64,000 bases of DNA, taken from contig NZ_JAUSUQ010000003.1 in assembly GCF_030814135.1 (NCBI RefSeq), positions 62,001-126,000 of the forward strand, given 5' to 3'. Below, piece by piece: positions 12,063 to 19,047 of this stretch. The translations under genes were made by a program, and so were the position numbers. The notes beneath the pieces are model-generated. The model was not told the DNA's origin and did not search any database. It saw nothing but the letters and a program-made list of their open reading frames with translations. The DNA is from Caldalkalibacillus uzonensis (GTDB taxonomy: Bacteria; Bacillota; Bacilli; Caldalkalibacillales; Caldalkalibacillaceae). How positions within the stretch are numbered: position 1 is the first letter of the stretch; the number at the start of each line of letters is the position of its first letter.

Positions 12063-12089
12063 TTGATTTAAATTAAATAAAAGTATAAT
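12063..12089 (+). promoter_or_regulatory. Possible promoter of the divergent two-gene unit
   Basis: A perfect -10 TATAAT at 12084-12089 with a weak TTGATT 15 bases upstream (12063-12068). It would read toward the gene at 12212. The -35 match and short spacing make this tentative. The predicted start would give a leader of roughly 115 bases. Confidence 0.35.
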
Positions 12090-12211
12090 ATTTTTTTCTT
12101 TGATAAACACTATATTTTATAGTTAGGAGATTGCTCAAAATCAACTCCTTAGCTATCATATTACTTATATATGAGAACCATAATCAATTGTATAAATACG
12201 GGGGGAGTGAA

Positions 12212-12733
12212 ATGAAAAGGGAACTTGAGGAACGGATCGCCAAAATTAAGCTGAGAATTGAAAAGGATCAACAACTTTTAAAGGAGTTAGAAGCGCAATA
12301 TAGCGAGGTGCTCAAACAAGAGAAGGAGCGCCAACAATACCTGGCCTCCAGTGACATCATCAACATCATCAAAAAACATACTGGAAAAGAAAGCAACATG
12401 GCAACCATTAAACGCTGGGCTGATCAAGGATATTTAGGAGATATTGTGGACGAACGAAAGAGATTTTGGGCTTTAAAATCAAAACAAGGTAAAAAACGTT
12501 TTTTATATCCTAAAAAAAATGTGTATCAATTTCTCTATAAAAAAGGCTTTATTCAACCTGTCTTTAATGTGATCGATCGGGTTAAAGTGATGAGCGGAAA
12601 CTATAAAGGCGAAATTGGAGTGGTTGTTAAAAGCGATTTAGTCGACGATGTCTTTTGTTATACTATACAATTAGAGAAGGACTTTTCGATTGTTCAAAAT
12701 ATCCCCGAGCAGGAATTAGTACAGGTTGAATAG
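12212..12733 (+). CDS. Coiled-coil / MerR-like HTH / KOW-motif protein, unknown function
   Basis: 173 residues from the ATG at 12212, preceded by GGGGGAG; the open frame upstream lacks a ribosome binding site. I do not recognise a named family. Visible parts: a charged coiled coil (about 1-42), a helix-turn-helix-like stretch with MerR-style 'TIKRWADQGYLGDI' (about 45-80), a basic linker, and a C-terminal KOW-like SH3 segment (about 121-140, IDRVKVMSGNYKGEIGVV). KOW segments bind RNA or protein in NusG and ribosomal proteins. It is followed 22 bases later by a second small DNA-binding-type gene, and the pair diverges from the pyrimidine operon, so a regulatory role there is possible. Confidence 0.7.
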   Translation: MKRELEERIAKIKLRIEKDQQLLKELEAQYSEVLKQEKERQQYLASSDIINIIKKHTGKESNMATIKRWADQGYLGDIVDERKRFWALKSKQGKKRFLYPKKNVYQFLYKKGFIQPVFNVIDRVKVMSGNYKGEIGVVVKSDLVDDVFCYTIQLEKDFSIVQNIPEQELVQVE

Positions 12734-12755
12734 GTTTTAACAGGAGGATACCAAG

Positions 12756-13181
12756 GTGGACGTCACGATTGAGATGAAAAACACAGTTGAAAACCAGCAT
12801 TTGGCCCGACAAATACGCTCCTTAAACGAAGACCTGGAAAATCAGATTTACATTCGTTTTAATGAAAATGTGACTAAAATTATATTAGAGGGAAATATGA
12901 TTTATATTCCCGATAAAAAATCTTTGCCTCAAGACAGCCGCATCACTGGCGTGCTTCGGAAAAAGAATCGCCATTATATTCTTAAACCTAAGGAGAAAAG
13001 TAAAACGGTCAATTTGCATCTTGATTCGGAGTTGGTTGAGGAACTGACCAGGATTCGCCAACATGTTCGAAATAAAACCCAGCACGAAATCCTATTGGAA
13101 TTGTTTAAGAAAGGATTGGAACAGTACCATCATGAGCATGCGTCAGAAGCCTCAGTAGATAATAATAAGAAGAAGCAATAA
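12756..13181 (+). CDS. Small protein with C-terminal ribbon-helix-helix-like domain
   Basis: 141 residues from GTG at 12756 with AGGAGG eight bases upstream. Not recognised as a named family. The C-terminal part (about 83-124, TVNLHLDSELVEELTRIRQH then NKTQHEILLELFKKGLEQY) has the beta strand plus two-helix pattern of MetJ/Arc ribbon-helix-helix DNA-binding proteins. The N-terminal 75 residues form a separate predicted alpha/beta domain (YIRFNENVTKIILEGNMIYIP). It forms a two-gene unit with the KOW-motif protein and ends at a strong hairpin. Partition accessory, antitoxin-like or local regulator roles are all possible; no toxin or ParA partner is adjacent. Confidence 0.7.
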   Translation: MDVTIEMKNTVENQHLARQIRSLNEDLENQIYIRFNENVTKIILEGNMIYIPDKKSLPQDSRITGVLRKKNRHYILKPKEKSKTVNLHLDSELVEELTRIRQHVRNKTQHEILLELFKKGLEQYHHEHASEASVDNNKKKQ

Positions 13182-13185
13182 AATA

Positions 13186-13227
13186 ACTCCCATTTTTTCA
13201 CGGTGGTACCGTGTTAAAAATGGGAGT
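13186..13227. terminator. Long hairpin between convergent genes
   Basis: ACTCCCATTTTT (13186-13197) pairs with AAAAATGGGAGT (13216-13227), enclosing a second stem CACGGT/ACCGTG (13199-13204, 13208-13213). It separates the plus-strand two-gene unit from the minus-strand permease operon and probably stops transcription both ways. Confidence 0.75.
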
Positions 13228-13239
13228 AAATTTAATTTT

Positions 13240-13470
13240 TTAATTGGCCTTTTGTTGCTGAAACACAATTGTCGAAAAATATTTTCTGGCATCTGCGGTT
13301 AAAATGTGCAGCCTCTTTCTTCTCTCCTCATTTCCCCGTGGTGTACGTTGTAATTCAAAGTCAACAAAGGCCCCACTCAGGTTCTCTTCAATATTAACGA
13401 TACTGTACCCCTGATTTAGCAAAGCGTCTATTTTTTCCTTCTCCTCAAAAAATTGTTTTGATTCTGCCAT
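13240..13470 (-). CDS. Small conserved-looking protein after the NCS1 permease
   Basis: 76 residues, no recognised family. GGAGG precedes the ATG at 13470, which makes it a likely real gene. It is charged and soluble-looking, rich in Glu, Gln and Arg (DFELQRTPRGNEERRKRLHILTADARKYF), with no membrane segment or cysteine motif. It lies 70 bases downstream of the NCS1 permease on the same strand and before a hairpin, so it is probably the second gene of the permease transcript. Confidence 0.65.
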   Translation of the reverse strand: MAESKQFFEEKEKIDALLNQGYSIVNIEENLSGAFVDFELQRTPRGNEERRKRLHILTADARKYFSTIVFQQQKAN

Positions 13471-13540
13471 TACTTTTTCCTCCTTTATTTACCCATTATT
13501 TATGCTTTCTAGCATTTTTTAAGAATGGCAAGATTTCATT

Positions 13541-15022
13541 TCAAGAATATTCGAGTGAGGACTTCTTTTCTACAAAAGGAGTAGAGTCCATACCTTCTTC
13601 TTCGATCTGCCAGTCACGTCCCACAGTAATCCCTAAATACTTCTCATCACTTGGATCTTCAATTTCAGCTTGTTTATGCTTTTTAAAGTACCAATATTTC
13701 GCTAATACGTAATACACAGCTCCCCCGACGATAAATCCGACCAAAAACGAAAAGGTAGACAGAGCAATAGCGGCTAATCCTCCAATAATCCAGGAAAGAA
13801 ATCCGGCAATATTAATTCCTTTATCATAACGGTACTGGCCATCATGTCTATAAAGATCTGGCAGATTTATTCTCCGTTTGCGTAAGAGGTAATAATCGGA
13901 AAATAAGACACCTACGATGGCGGACAGTATACCGCCCACCACTAATAAGAAGGGAATTAAAATCTCAAATAAGGTCCAGGGTTGGGCAAAAGAGCCAATT
14001 AGTCCGGCAATGATAACGCCAACGTAAAACGGAACTTTCGGACCTCCCACATTGGAAAAGATGGTGGCAGCCGGAACGAGGTTGGCTGCTGTATTTGTTG
14101 ACCATTGAGCAAGGGCGATCATTAACAATAGAATAGCAAGAACAAGCCCGCTGGATGTTTGTTGAAGGGCGACGATCGGGTCATAGTTGCCCACAGCAAT
14201 AAAGGCAACTGCACCAATGGTCACCATAAAGGTTTGGGTAAGCGGCATCGCAACCACACTGCCAACCAGTGTTCCTTTGTTACGTTTAAACCAGTTACGT
14301 TCATGTTTCGGTGCTTTGATATAGCGGGAGATGGACGGAATATCTGCTGCAAGTGTTGCCCAGTATCCCATGTTACCGAAGACGATAACCATAAAAATCG
14401 TAAACGCTGTCCATCCTGTAGCGGGTAACTCAACCCAAGCCCATACATCTCGACCGGCAGCAGCAGCCTGACCGGACAGGCTTATATACATCCAAATAGC
14501 GATGAGAATGATTGTAGGTGCAGCCAAATCGGCAAATCGTTCTATCGCTTTAATACCGATAGACGTATTAATCACTTGTATAATGGCAAAGATGATATAA
14601 CATAGAAACCAGTTGTCAAAGCCAAACATTATATTGAGAATGCCATTAATAGCTGCCGATCCAAAGAAGGTATTGATCCCAAACCAAAATGAAGCTGTTA
14701 CTCCCCGCAAAACAGAAGGAATATGTGTGCCAATCGTTCCAAACGGGGCTCTCATGTAGACTGGAAATGACAGACCATGTTCAATGCCTATATCGCCTGT
14801 GATAGTGATGAAAAGACCAATGGCAACCGACCCGATCAGAGTAGCCAATATCACCCATCCAAGCGGAATTGAACCTACCCCTTCTCCACCAATGGCAAAT
14901 GCAGCGAGGACAACTGCCATTCCAACCCACATAAACGAAAAACCTAATGTACTGATTTTCCGCTCCTTAGAACCAATAGGCAACAAATCAGGCGATCGCA
15001 AATGGTAATCCTTGTGCTTCAT
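13541..15022 (-). CDS. NCS1-family nucleobase/hydantoin/allantoin:cation symporter
   Basis: 493 residues with about twelve hydrophobic segments, the LeuT-fold size of NCS1 permeases such as Mhp1 and PucI. The opening (DLLPIGSKERKISTLGFSFMWVGMAV) and the cytosolic loops (SISRYIKAPKHERNWFKRN, LFSDYYLLRKRRINLPDLY) are typical of the family. GGGGGG stands before the ATG at 15022. Its position after the pyrimidine degradation genes suggests uptake of uracil, dihydrouracil, hydantoin or allantoin. The exact substrate cannot be read from sequence. A weak promoter lies just upstream. Confidence 0.9.
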   Translation of the reverse strand: MKHKDYHLRSPDLLPIGSKERKISTLGFSFMWVGMAVVLAAFAIGGEGVGSIPLGWVILATLIGSVAIGLFITITGDIGIEHGLSFPVYMRAPFGTIGTHIPSVLRGVTASFWFGINTFFGSAAINGILNIMFGFDNWFLCYIIFAIIQVINTSIGIKAIERFADLAAPTIILIAIWMYISLSGQAAAAGRDVWAWVELPATGWTAFTIFMVIVFGNMGYWATLAADIPSISRYIKAPKHERNWFKRNKGTLVGSVVAMPLTQTFMVTIGAVAFIAVGNYDPIVALQQTSSGLVLAILLLMIALAQWSTNTAANLVPAATIFSNVGGPKVPFYVGVIIAGLIGSFAQPWTLFEILIPFLLVVGGILSAIVGVLFSDYYLLRKRRINLPDLYRHDGQYRYDKGINIAGFLSWIIGGLAAIALSTFSFLVGFIVGGAVYYVLAKYWYFKKHKQAEIEDPSDEKYLGITVGRDWQIEEEGMDSTPFVEKKSSLEYS

Positions 15023-15069
15023 ACCAATCCCCCCTATTAGAATTTTTACAATATTTAATTTGCTTTTTT

Positions 15070-15099
15070 ATTATAAAAAAAATAAGAGGCAAAATGCAA
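15070..15099 (-). promoter_or_regulatory. Candidate promoter of the NCS1 permease gene
   Basis: Minus strand: perfect -10 TATAAT (15070-15075), 18-base spacer, weak -35 TTGCAT (15094-15099). It stands about 50 bases upstream of the permease start in an A+T-rich stretch, where chance matches are common. Confidence 0.4.
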
Positions 15100-15138
15100 T
15101 ATAAAAATTTAAAAAAGATAAAAATTGATTTTTTTATA

Positions 15139-15207
15139 TTAATAAAAACAACAAAAAATACACATGCTATTGTTATATTTATTTACAAAAATATTTTTGT
15201 CATTCAT
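15139..15207 (-). CDS. Possible 22-residue peptide upstream of the NCS1 permease
   Basis: An open frame of 22 codons starting ATG at 15207 and ending TAA at 15139, with an unusually good GGGGAGGAG ribosome binding site six bases before the start. The peptide is Asn/Lys-rich at the start and ends with three Cys among aromatic residues (CIFCCFY). A leader peptide or the remnant of a lost gene are both possible; no promoter of its own is obvious. Confidence 0.25.
   Translation of the reverse strand: MNDKNIFVNKYNNSMCIFCCFY
15185..15200. repeat. Perfect 16-bp palindrome upstream of the permease gene
   Basis: ACAAAAATATTTTTGT is a perfect palindrome in the A+T-rich leader of the NCS1 permease gene, about 85 bases upstream of its candidate -35. 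It could be an operator, but A+T-rich palindromes arise easily by chance. Confidence 0.35.
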
Positions 15208-15251
15208 TAATCTCCTCCCCAACTACATGAAAAAAGTTCAGGATGTATTTC

Positions 15252-15290
15252 GAAAGAAACTCCTGTCTGACAAAGACAGGAGTTTCTTTC
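15252..15290 (-). terminator. Terminator of the TAXI-TRAP operon
   Basis: GAAAGAAACTCCTGTC (15252-15267) and its exact complement (15275-15290) form a 16-bp stem with a 7-base loop, about 95 bases after the stop of the TRAP permease gene. A smaller inverted repeat TGGCATA/TATGCCA (15291-15314) adjoins it. Confidence 0.8.
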
Positions 15291-15385
15291 TGGCATAGAA
15301 CCTGGTATATGCCACCATCCAATAGTTTCTTGCAAAACCTTTTTGCCATCAGCTTAAATGAAACATGGACAAGTTTGGAACTGAA

Positions 15386-17338
15386 TTAGTTTCTTTTGTT
15401 TAGGTAGTACTGAATAGCAACAGTCAGTACCAAAACACCAAAACCGATGATATCTTGAATCAAATTGGGATTCATAAACATCACTGCCCCTGTGGCCATC
15501 AAGATTCTGAGGAGCGGGTGCATACGGGTCAGTAAGTAACCTTCTGCTGCAATACCCAACATCATCACACCGGTCACAGAAGTAAGCAGTAAGGCCAAAC
15601 TTTCCATTACTGTTGTCTCTATCAACAGCAGGGAGCTGTTGTAGACAAACATGAATGGAACGATATAGCCGGCAACGGCCAATTTCATGGACATAAAACC
15701 CGTACGCATGGGAGAACCGCCGGAAACCCCTGCCGCAGCAAATGAAGCCAAAGCCACGGGAGGTGTAATATTGGCAAAAATACCAAAGTAAAAGACAAAC
15801 AAATGGGCCACCAGGGGCTCCACACCCAGTTTCACCAAAGCCGGCGCGGCCATGGTTGCGGTAATAATGTAGGTGGGGATGCTGGGTAACCCCATACCCA
15901 GCACAATACAAGCAACCATGGTTAAAAGCAAGGTCAAAAAGAGACTCTCTCCCCCCAGCGTGACGATGGCATTGGCCAGCTTCAAACCAAAGCCAGTCAG
16001 GGTGGCCACGCCGACAATGATGCCGACAGCCGCACAGGCAATGGCCACACCCAGCGCCGTTCTGGCCCCTGTTTCCAAAGCTTCTGTAATATCCTTAAAA
16101 CTCATACGCGTCGACCTGCGCAGCATGCTGACCAGGATGGTTACCACAATCGTCCAAAAGGCAGAAAAGATGATCGTCGTCCCGCTGAAGAACAGCATAT
16201 AGACGAGAAACAGCAAGGGAATTAATAAGTGGCCCCGCTCTTTCATCACATCACGCAAACGGGGAAGTTCGGATCGCTTCATCCCCTCTAAACCGTCTTT
16301 GGAGGCCCGTAAATGGATTTGGGTCAAGATGCCCAGGTAAAACAACAGGGCTGGTAAAATGGCGGCAACTGCAATGGTGGTATAGGGAATACCTAGGGTT
16401 TCAGCCATAATAAAGGCCGCTGCCCCCATAATAGGGGGTAAAATCTGTCCGCCAACTGAAGCCGAGGCTTCAACCCCACCGGCAAAGTTTTTATTGTAAC
16501 CGATCTTTTTCATCAGGGGAATGGTAAAAGCCCCCGTGGTAACCACATTGGCCACAGCAGCCCCATTAATGCTGCCTAAAAAGCCGCTGGCCAACACGGA
16601 TACTTTAGCCGGCCCCCCTTTAGTATGACCGGCCATGGCCAAGGCCAGATCATTAAAAAATTGCCCCATGCCGGATTTAGCCAAAAATGCGCCAAATAAG
16701 ATAAACAGGAAAATATAAGTGGCTGAAACCCCTATTGCGGTGCCATAAATGCCCTCTGTCGTAACATACAAGAAGTTGACCAGCTGGTCCCAGCTGTAGC
16801 CCCGGTGCCGCAGAATCCCAGGCATGTCCCGCCCGTACAACGCATACAGAATAAACAATACGGCCAAGAGAGGAAGCGCCCATCCCGTCACCCGTCTGGC
16901 TGCTTCCAAAACTAACAGCACCAGAATGGCACCAAACAGCAGGTCCCATTCATTGGGCAGGCCGCCGCGGCGGATGATTCCCTCATAATCTTGAAAAATA
17001 TAAACGGTGGTGCTAATCGCCAGCAAAGCTAATAAGGCATCATACCAGGGCAATACATCCCGTCTCTGCTTTTGAAAAGCAGGGTAAAGAATAAAAATAA
17101 GAGCAAGCACAAGGGCCAGATGCAGCGACCGGTGCTGCAAAGTGACCGGTGTGCCAATATATGATGTAGTGAAATGATACACAGAAAGTGTCACAGCCAC
17201 CAGGGTGACAATGAAAGTTAAGCTGCGCCGGTTAAACTGGCGGAAGCGTGATTCAGTATCATATTTCTCCAATATGGCCTGCTGCCGGTCATCCAGCTTC
17301 AATTCCCGTTCTGTTAAGCGGTTGTTCATCTTTACCAC
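15386..17338 (-). CDS. TAXI-type TRAP transporter fused DctQM permease
   Basis: 650 residues, a polytopic membrane protein in which the small (4-TM) and large (about 12-TM) TRAP subunits are fused, as is usual for TAXI-TRAP systems. The large-subunit core motifs are present (GSINGAAVANVVTTGAFTIPLMKK, GGQILPPIMGAAAFIMAE, MGLPSIPTYIITA, FYFGIFANITPPVALASFAAAG). It moves a substrate delivered by the binding protein encoded upstream, driven by an ion gradient. Its start overlaps the DUF1850 gene by seven bases. Substrates of TAXI systems are mostly unknown; C4-dicarboxylates and glutamate are reported for some. Confidence 0.92.
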   Translation of the reverse strand: MVKMNNRLTERELKLDDRQQAILEKYDTESRFRQFNRRSLTFIVTLVAVTLSVYHFTTSYIGTPVTLQHRSLHLALVLALIFILYPAFQKQRRDVLPWYDALLALLAISTTVYIFQDYEGIIRRGGLPNEWDLLFGAILVLLVLEAARRVTGWALPLLAVLFILYALYGRDMPGILRHRGYSWDQLVNFLYVTTEGIYGTAIGVSATYIFLFILFGAFLAKSGMGQFFNDLALAMAGHTKGGPAKVSVLASGFLGSINGAAVANVVTTGAFTIPLMKKIGYNKNFAGGVEASASVGGQILPPIMGAAAFIMAETLGIPYTTIAVAAILPALLFYLGILTQIHLRASKDGLEGMKRSELPRLRDVMKERGHLLIPLLFLVYMLFFSGTTIIFSAFWTIVVTILVSMLRRSTRMSFKDITEALETGARTALGVAIACAAVGIIVGVATLTGFGLKLANAIVTLGGESLFLTLLLTMVACIVLGMGLPSIPTYIITATMAAPALVKLGVEPLVAHLFVFYFGIFANITPPVALASFAAAGVSGGSPMRTGFMSMKLAVAGYIVPFMFVYNSSLLLIETTVMESLALLLTSVTGVMMLGIAAEGYLLTRMHPLLRILMATGAVMFMNPNLIQDIIGFGVLVLTVAIQYYLNKRN

Positions 17339-17838
17339 CTCTTTTTAAGCCTCATCTCTACCGGCTGATGATGGGGAATATCTCCTGTTTGTAAAAGCGG
17401 CTCTCCGTTTAACTCTAGACCAAACTGCACGTGGTGGGAATGTATCCAGCGGTAGACAGGAATGACTTCGGACAGCTCTGTCATAATGACATAATCATCT
17501 TCAACCTTGACAGTTCCTTCTTTGGTATGGGGCACACCGGCCCCGAACGACTGAAAACGGGTCTCCACCAAGACAAAGTGGCCGCTCTCAACCTGCAGGA
17601 TTTCATGCCATGGTGTCTTTTCCACAGAATGAATCCAGGAAAGTTCCAGCATATCTCCTTCACTGACCGCTTGCTGAACATAAACCGTCCCATTTTTCTC
17701 ATTGTGGATGACCAGGTCATATTGGCCGGCAGGGCTGGCCAGAACAAAGGTCAAAGCGCTTAAACTGCCTGCCACTAAACACAAGACTGCAATGAGGACA
17801 TATTTGTTCATAACTGGAGAGGAAGCATAGCGTAACAT
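17332..17838 (-). CDS. DUF1850-family exported protein
   Basis: 168 residues. An N-terminal hydrophobic segment (about 12-30) acts as signal or anchor, and the rest is a small extracytoplasmic domain with 'LSWIHSVEKTPWHE' and 'FQSFGAGVPHTKEG', the pattern of DUF1850 proteins. Such proteins are typically encoded between the binding protein and the permease of TAXI-TRAP systems, and their role is unknown. AAGGAGG stands about ten bases before the ATG at 17838. It overlaps the permease gene by seven bases, so it probably works with the transporter. Confidence 0.85.
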   Translation of the reverse strand: MLRYASSPVMNKYVLIAVLCLVAGSLSALTFVLASPAGQYDLVIHNEKNGTVYVQQAVSEGDMLELSWIHSVEKTPWHEILQVESGHFVLVETRFQSFGAGVPHTKEGTVKVEDDYVIMTELSEVIPVYRWIHSHHVQFGLELNGEPLLQTGDIPHHQPVEMRLKKRW

Positions 17839-17862
17839 GCTTCCTCTGCCTCCTTCTGACTG

Positions 17863-18849
17863 TTATTCAGCTAAAACACCTTGTTCCTCAAAATAGCGTT
17901 GTGCCCCGGGATGCAAAGGAACAACCATACCCTCTTCTACTTTTTCCAGGCTGATATCTTGGGCGGCATTGTGCGCATTGTGCAGGGTCTCAAGGTTTTC
18001 AAACAGAGCTTTGGTGATATTGTAGACAACCTCTTCAGACAGCGTATGGTTCACCAGCAGCAAGTTGGTAATGGAAGCCGTTGGGATCGGTTCTTCATTA
18101 TCATACGTGCCGGCAGGAATCTCACTGGCGGTAAAGAACGGATAATGTTCTTCCAAGTAAGTCATCGCTTCCCCTTCGATCGGCACAATCTTCACCTCAT
18201 GAGTGGTGGACAAGTCGATCACAGTGGCATTGGGCAGTCCGCTGGTCACGAAAGCGGCGTCAATCATGCCGTTGCGGATTTGATCAATCGCTTCACTGTA
18301 GGACAGATAGTCTTCCTGAATATCATCGTAGCTCATGCCATGGGCTTCAAACATCATACGGGCATTCAGTTCAACACCGGAATTGGGAGCTCCTACACCA
18401 ACCCGTTTGCCTTTCAAATCTGCAAATGTTTCAATGCCGGAATCGGCCGTGGTGACAACCTGTACAAAGTTAGGATACAAGCCGGCAATCCCGGTCAGCT
18501 CCGTTTTGGGTTCTTCACCTTCAAAAGCTCCGAACCCTTCATAAGCTTGCAAAACTGCGTCTCCCATGGTTATCGCCAGCTCAGCATTGTTATTGAGCAA
18601 GAGATTAATATTTTCCACAGAGGCACCCGTTGCCTGGACAGAAGTATCATAGCCCAGCTCTTCCTCCAGAATGGTGGAGATGGCCCCGCCAATCGGATAA
18701 TACACTCCGGAAGTTCCACCGGTGGCAATGGTGATAAACAAGTCCTCTTCGGCTCCTTGTTCCTGCCCGCCGCCGCCACAGGCAGACAAAATCAGTGTCA
18801 TGGTGAGCAACAACAAACCTATCTTTTTCAGCTGATGATGTTTCTTCAT
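17863..18849 (-). CDS. TAXI-family TRAP solute-binding lipoprotein
   Basis: 328 residues. The lipoprotein signal ends at C24 (LILSACGGGG). The mature part has the TAXI hallmark TGGTSGVYYPIGGAI and the fold-typical DLKGKRVGVGAPNSGVE. It captures the substrate outside the membrane for the fused permease. It is the first gene of the operon, preceded by a sigma-54 promoter, so its synthesis should depend on an enhancer-binding activator; one is encoded just upstream. Confidence 0.93.
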   Translation of the reverse strand: MKKHHQLKKIGLLLLTMTLILSACGGGGQEQGAEEDLFITIATGGTSGVYYPIGGAISTILEEELGYDTSVQATGASVENINLLLNNNAELAITMGDAVLQAYEGFGAFEGEEPKTELTGIAGLYPNFVQVVTTADSGIETFADLKGKRVGVGAPNSGVELNARMMFEAHGMSYDDIQEDYLSYSEAIDQIRNGMIDAAFVTSGLPNATVIDLSTTHEVKIVPIEGEAMTYLEEHYPFFTASEIPAGTYDNEEPIPTASITNLLLVNHTLSEEVVYNITKALFENLETLHNAHNAAQDISLEKVEEGMVVPLHPGAQRYFEEQGVLAE

Positions 18850-18899
18850 CTGATGACCCTCCGTTTATAAATTTTTTTGATACGCTCTAATAACAGTTA

Positions 18900-18916
18900 T
18901 GCAAATTTAATGCCAA
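18900..18916 (-). promoter_or_regulatory. Sigma-54 (-24/-12) promoter of the TAXI-TRAP operon
   Basis: On the minus strand TTGGCATTAAATTTGCA. The GG and GC elements are spaced as in the consensus TGGCACG-N4-TTGCA, with only the C and G before N4 differing. It lies 50 bases upstream of the binding-protein ATG and is backed by an adjacent sigma-54 activator gene. Confidence 0.85.
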
Positions 18917-18919
18917 CTT

Positions 18920-18934
18920 CGGTTTTTGTAACCG
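18920..18934. promoter_or_regulatory. Dyad close upstream of the sigma-54 promoter
   Basis: CGGTT-TTTGT-AACCG is a perfect 5-bp dyad just upstream of the -24 element. On the minus strand CGGTTACA here recurs as CGGTGACA about 26 bases further upstream. These could be activator sites, though closer to the promoter than usual enhancers. Confidence 0.35.
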
Positions 18935-18997
18935 TTTTCTCTCTTTTGCTGCTGTCACCGCCGTTGTCCACAGCTCTCATCTCATTAGGTCCCCAAT

Positions 18998-19020
18998 AAA
19001 AAAGCGGCATAATTTGCCGC
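18998..19020 (-). terminator. Terminator of the two-component system genes
   Basis: GCGGCA (19004-19009) and TGCCGC (19015-19020) form a 6-bp G+C-rich stem with a 5-base loop. On the minus strand it is followed by T6. It lies 28 bases after the response regulator stop codon. Confidence 0.85.
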
Positions 19021-19047
19021 AGGGGCAAGATCTGCCGCATATCTTTC

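Noticed and set aside
13199-13213. GGTGGTACC core resembling the T-box antiterminator motif
   Set aside because: It lies in the inner stem of a palindrome (CACGGT-GGT-ACCGTG) between two convergent genes, with no aminoacyl-tRNA synthetase or amino-acid gene downstream and no T-box stem I. A terminator explains it.
17881-18870. 329-codon open frame on the plus strand
   Set aside because: It is exactly antisense to the TAXI binding-protein gene, has no ribosome binding site, and its translation resembles no protein. The minus-strand gene has a lipobox, family motifs and a sigma-54 promoter.
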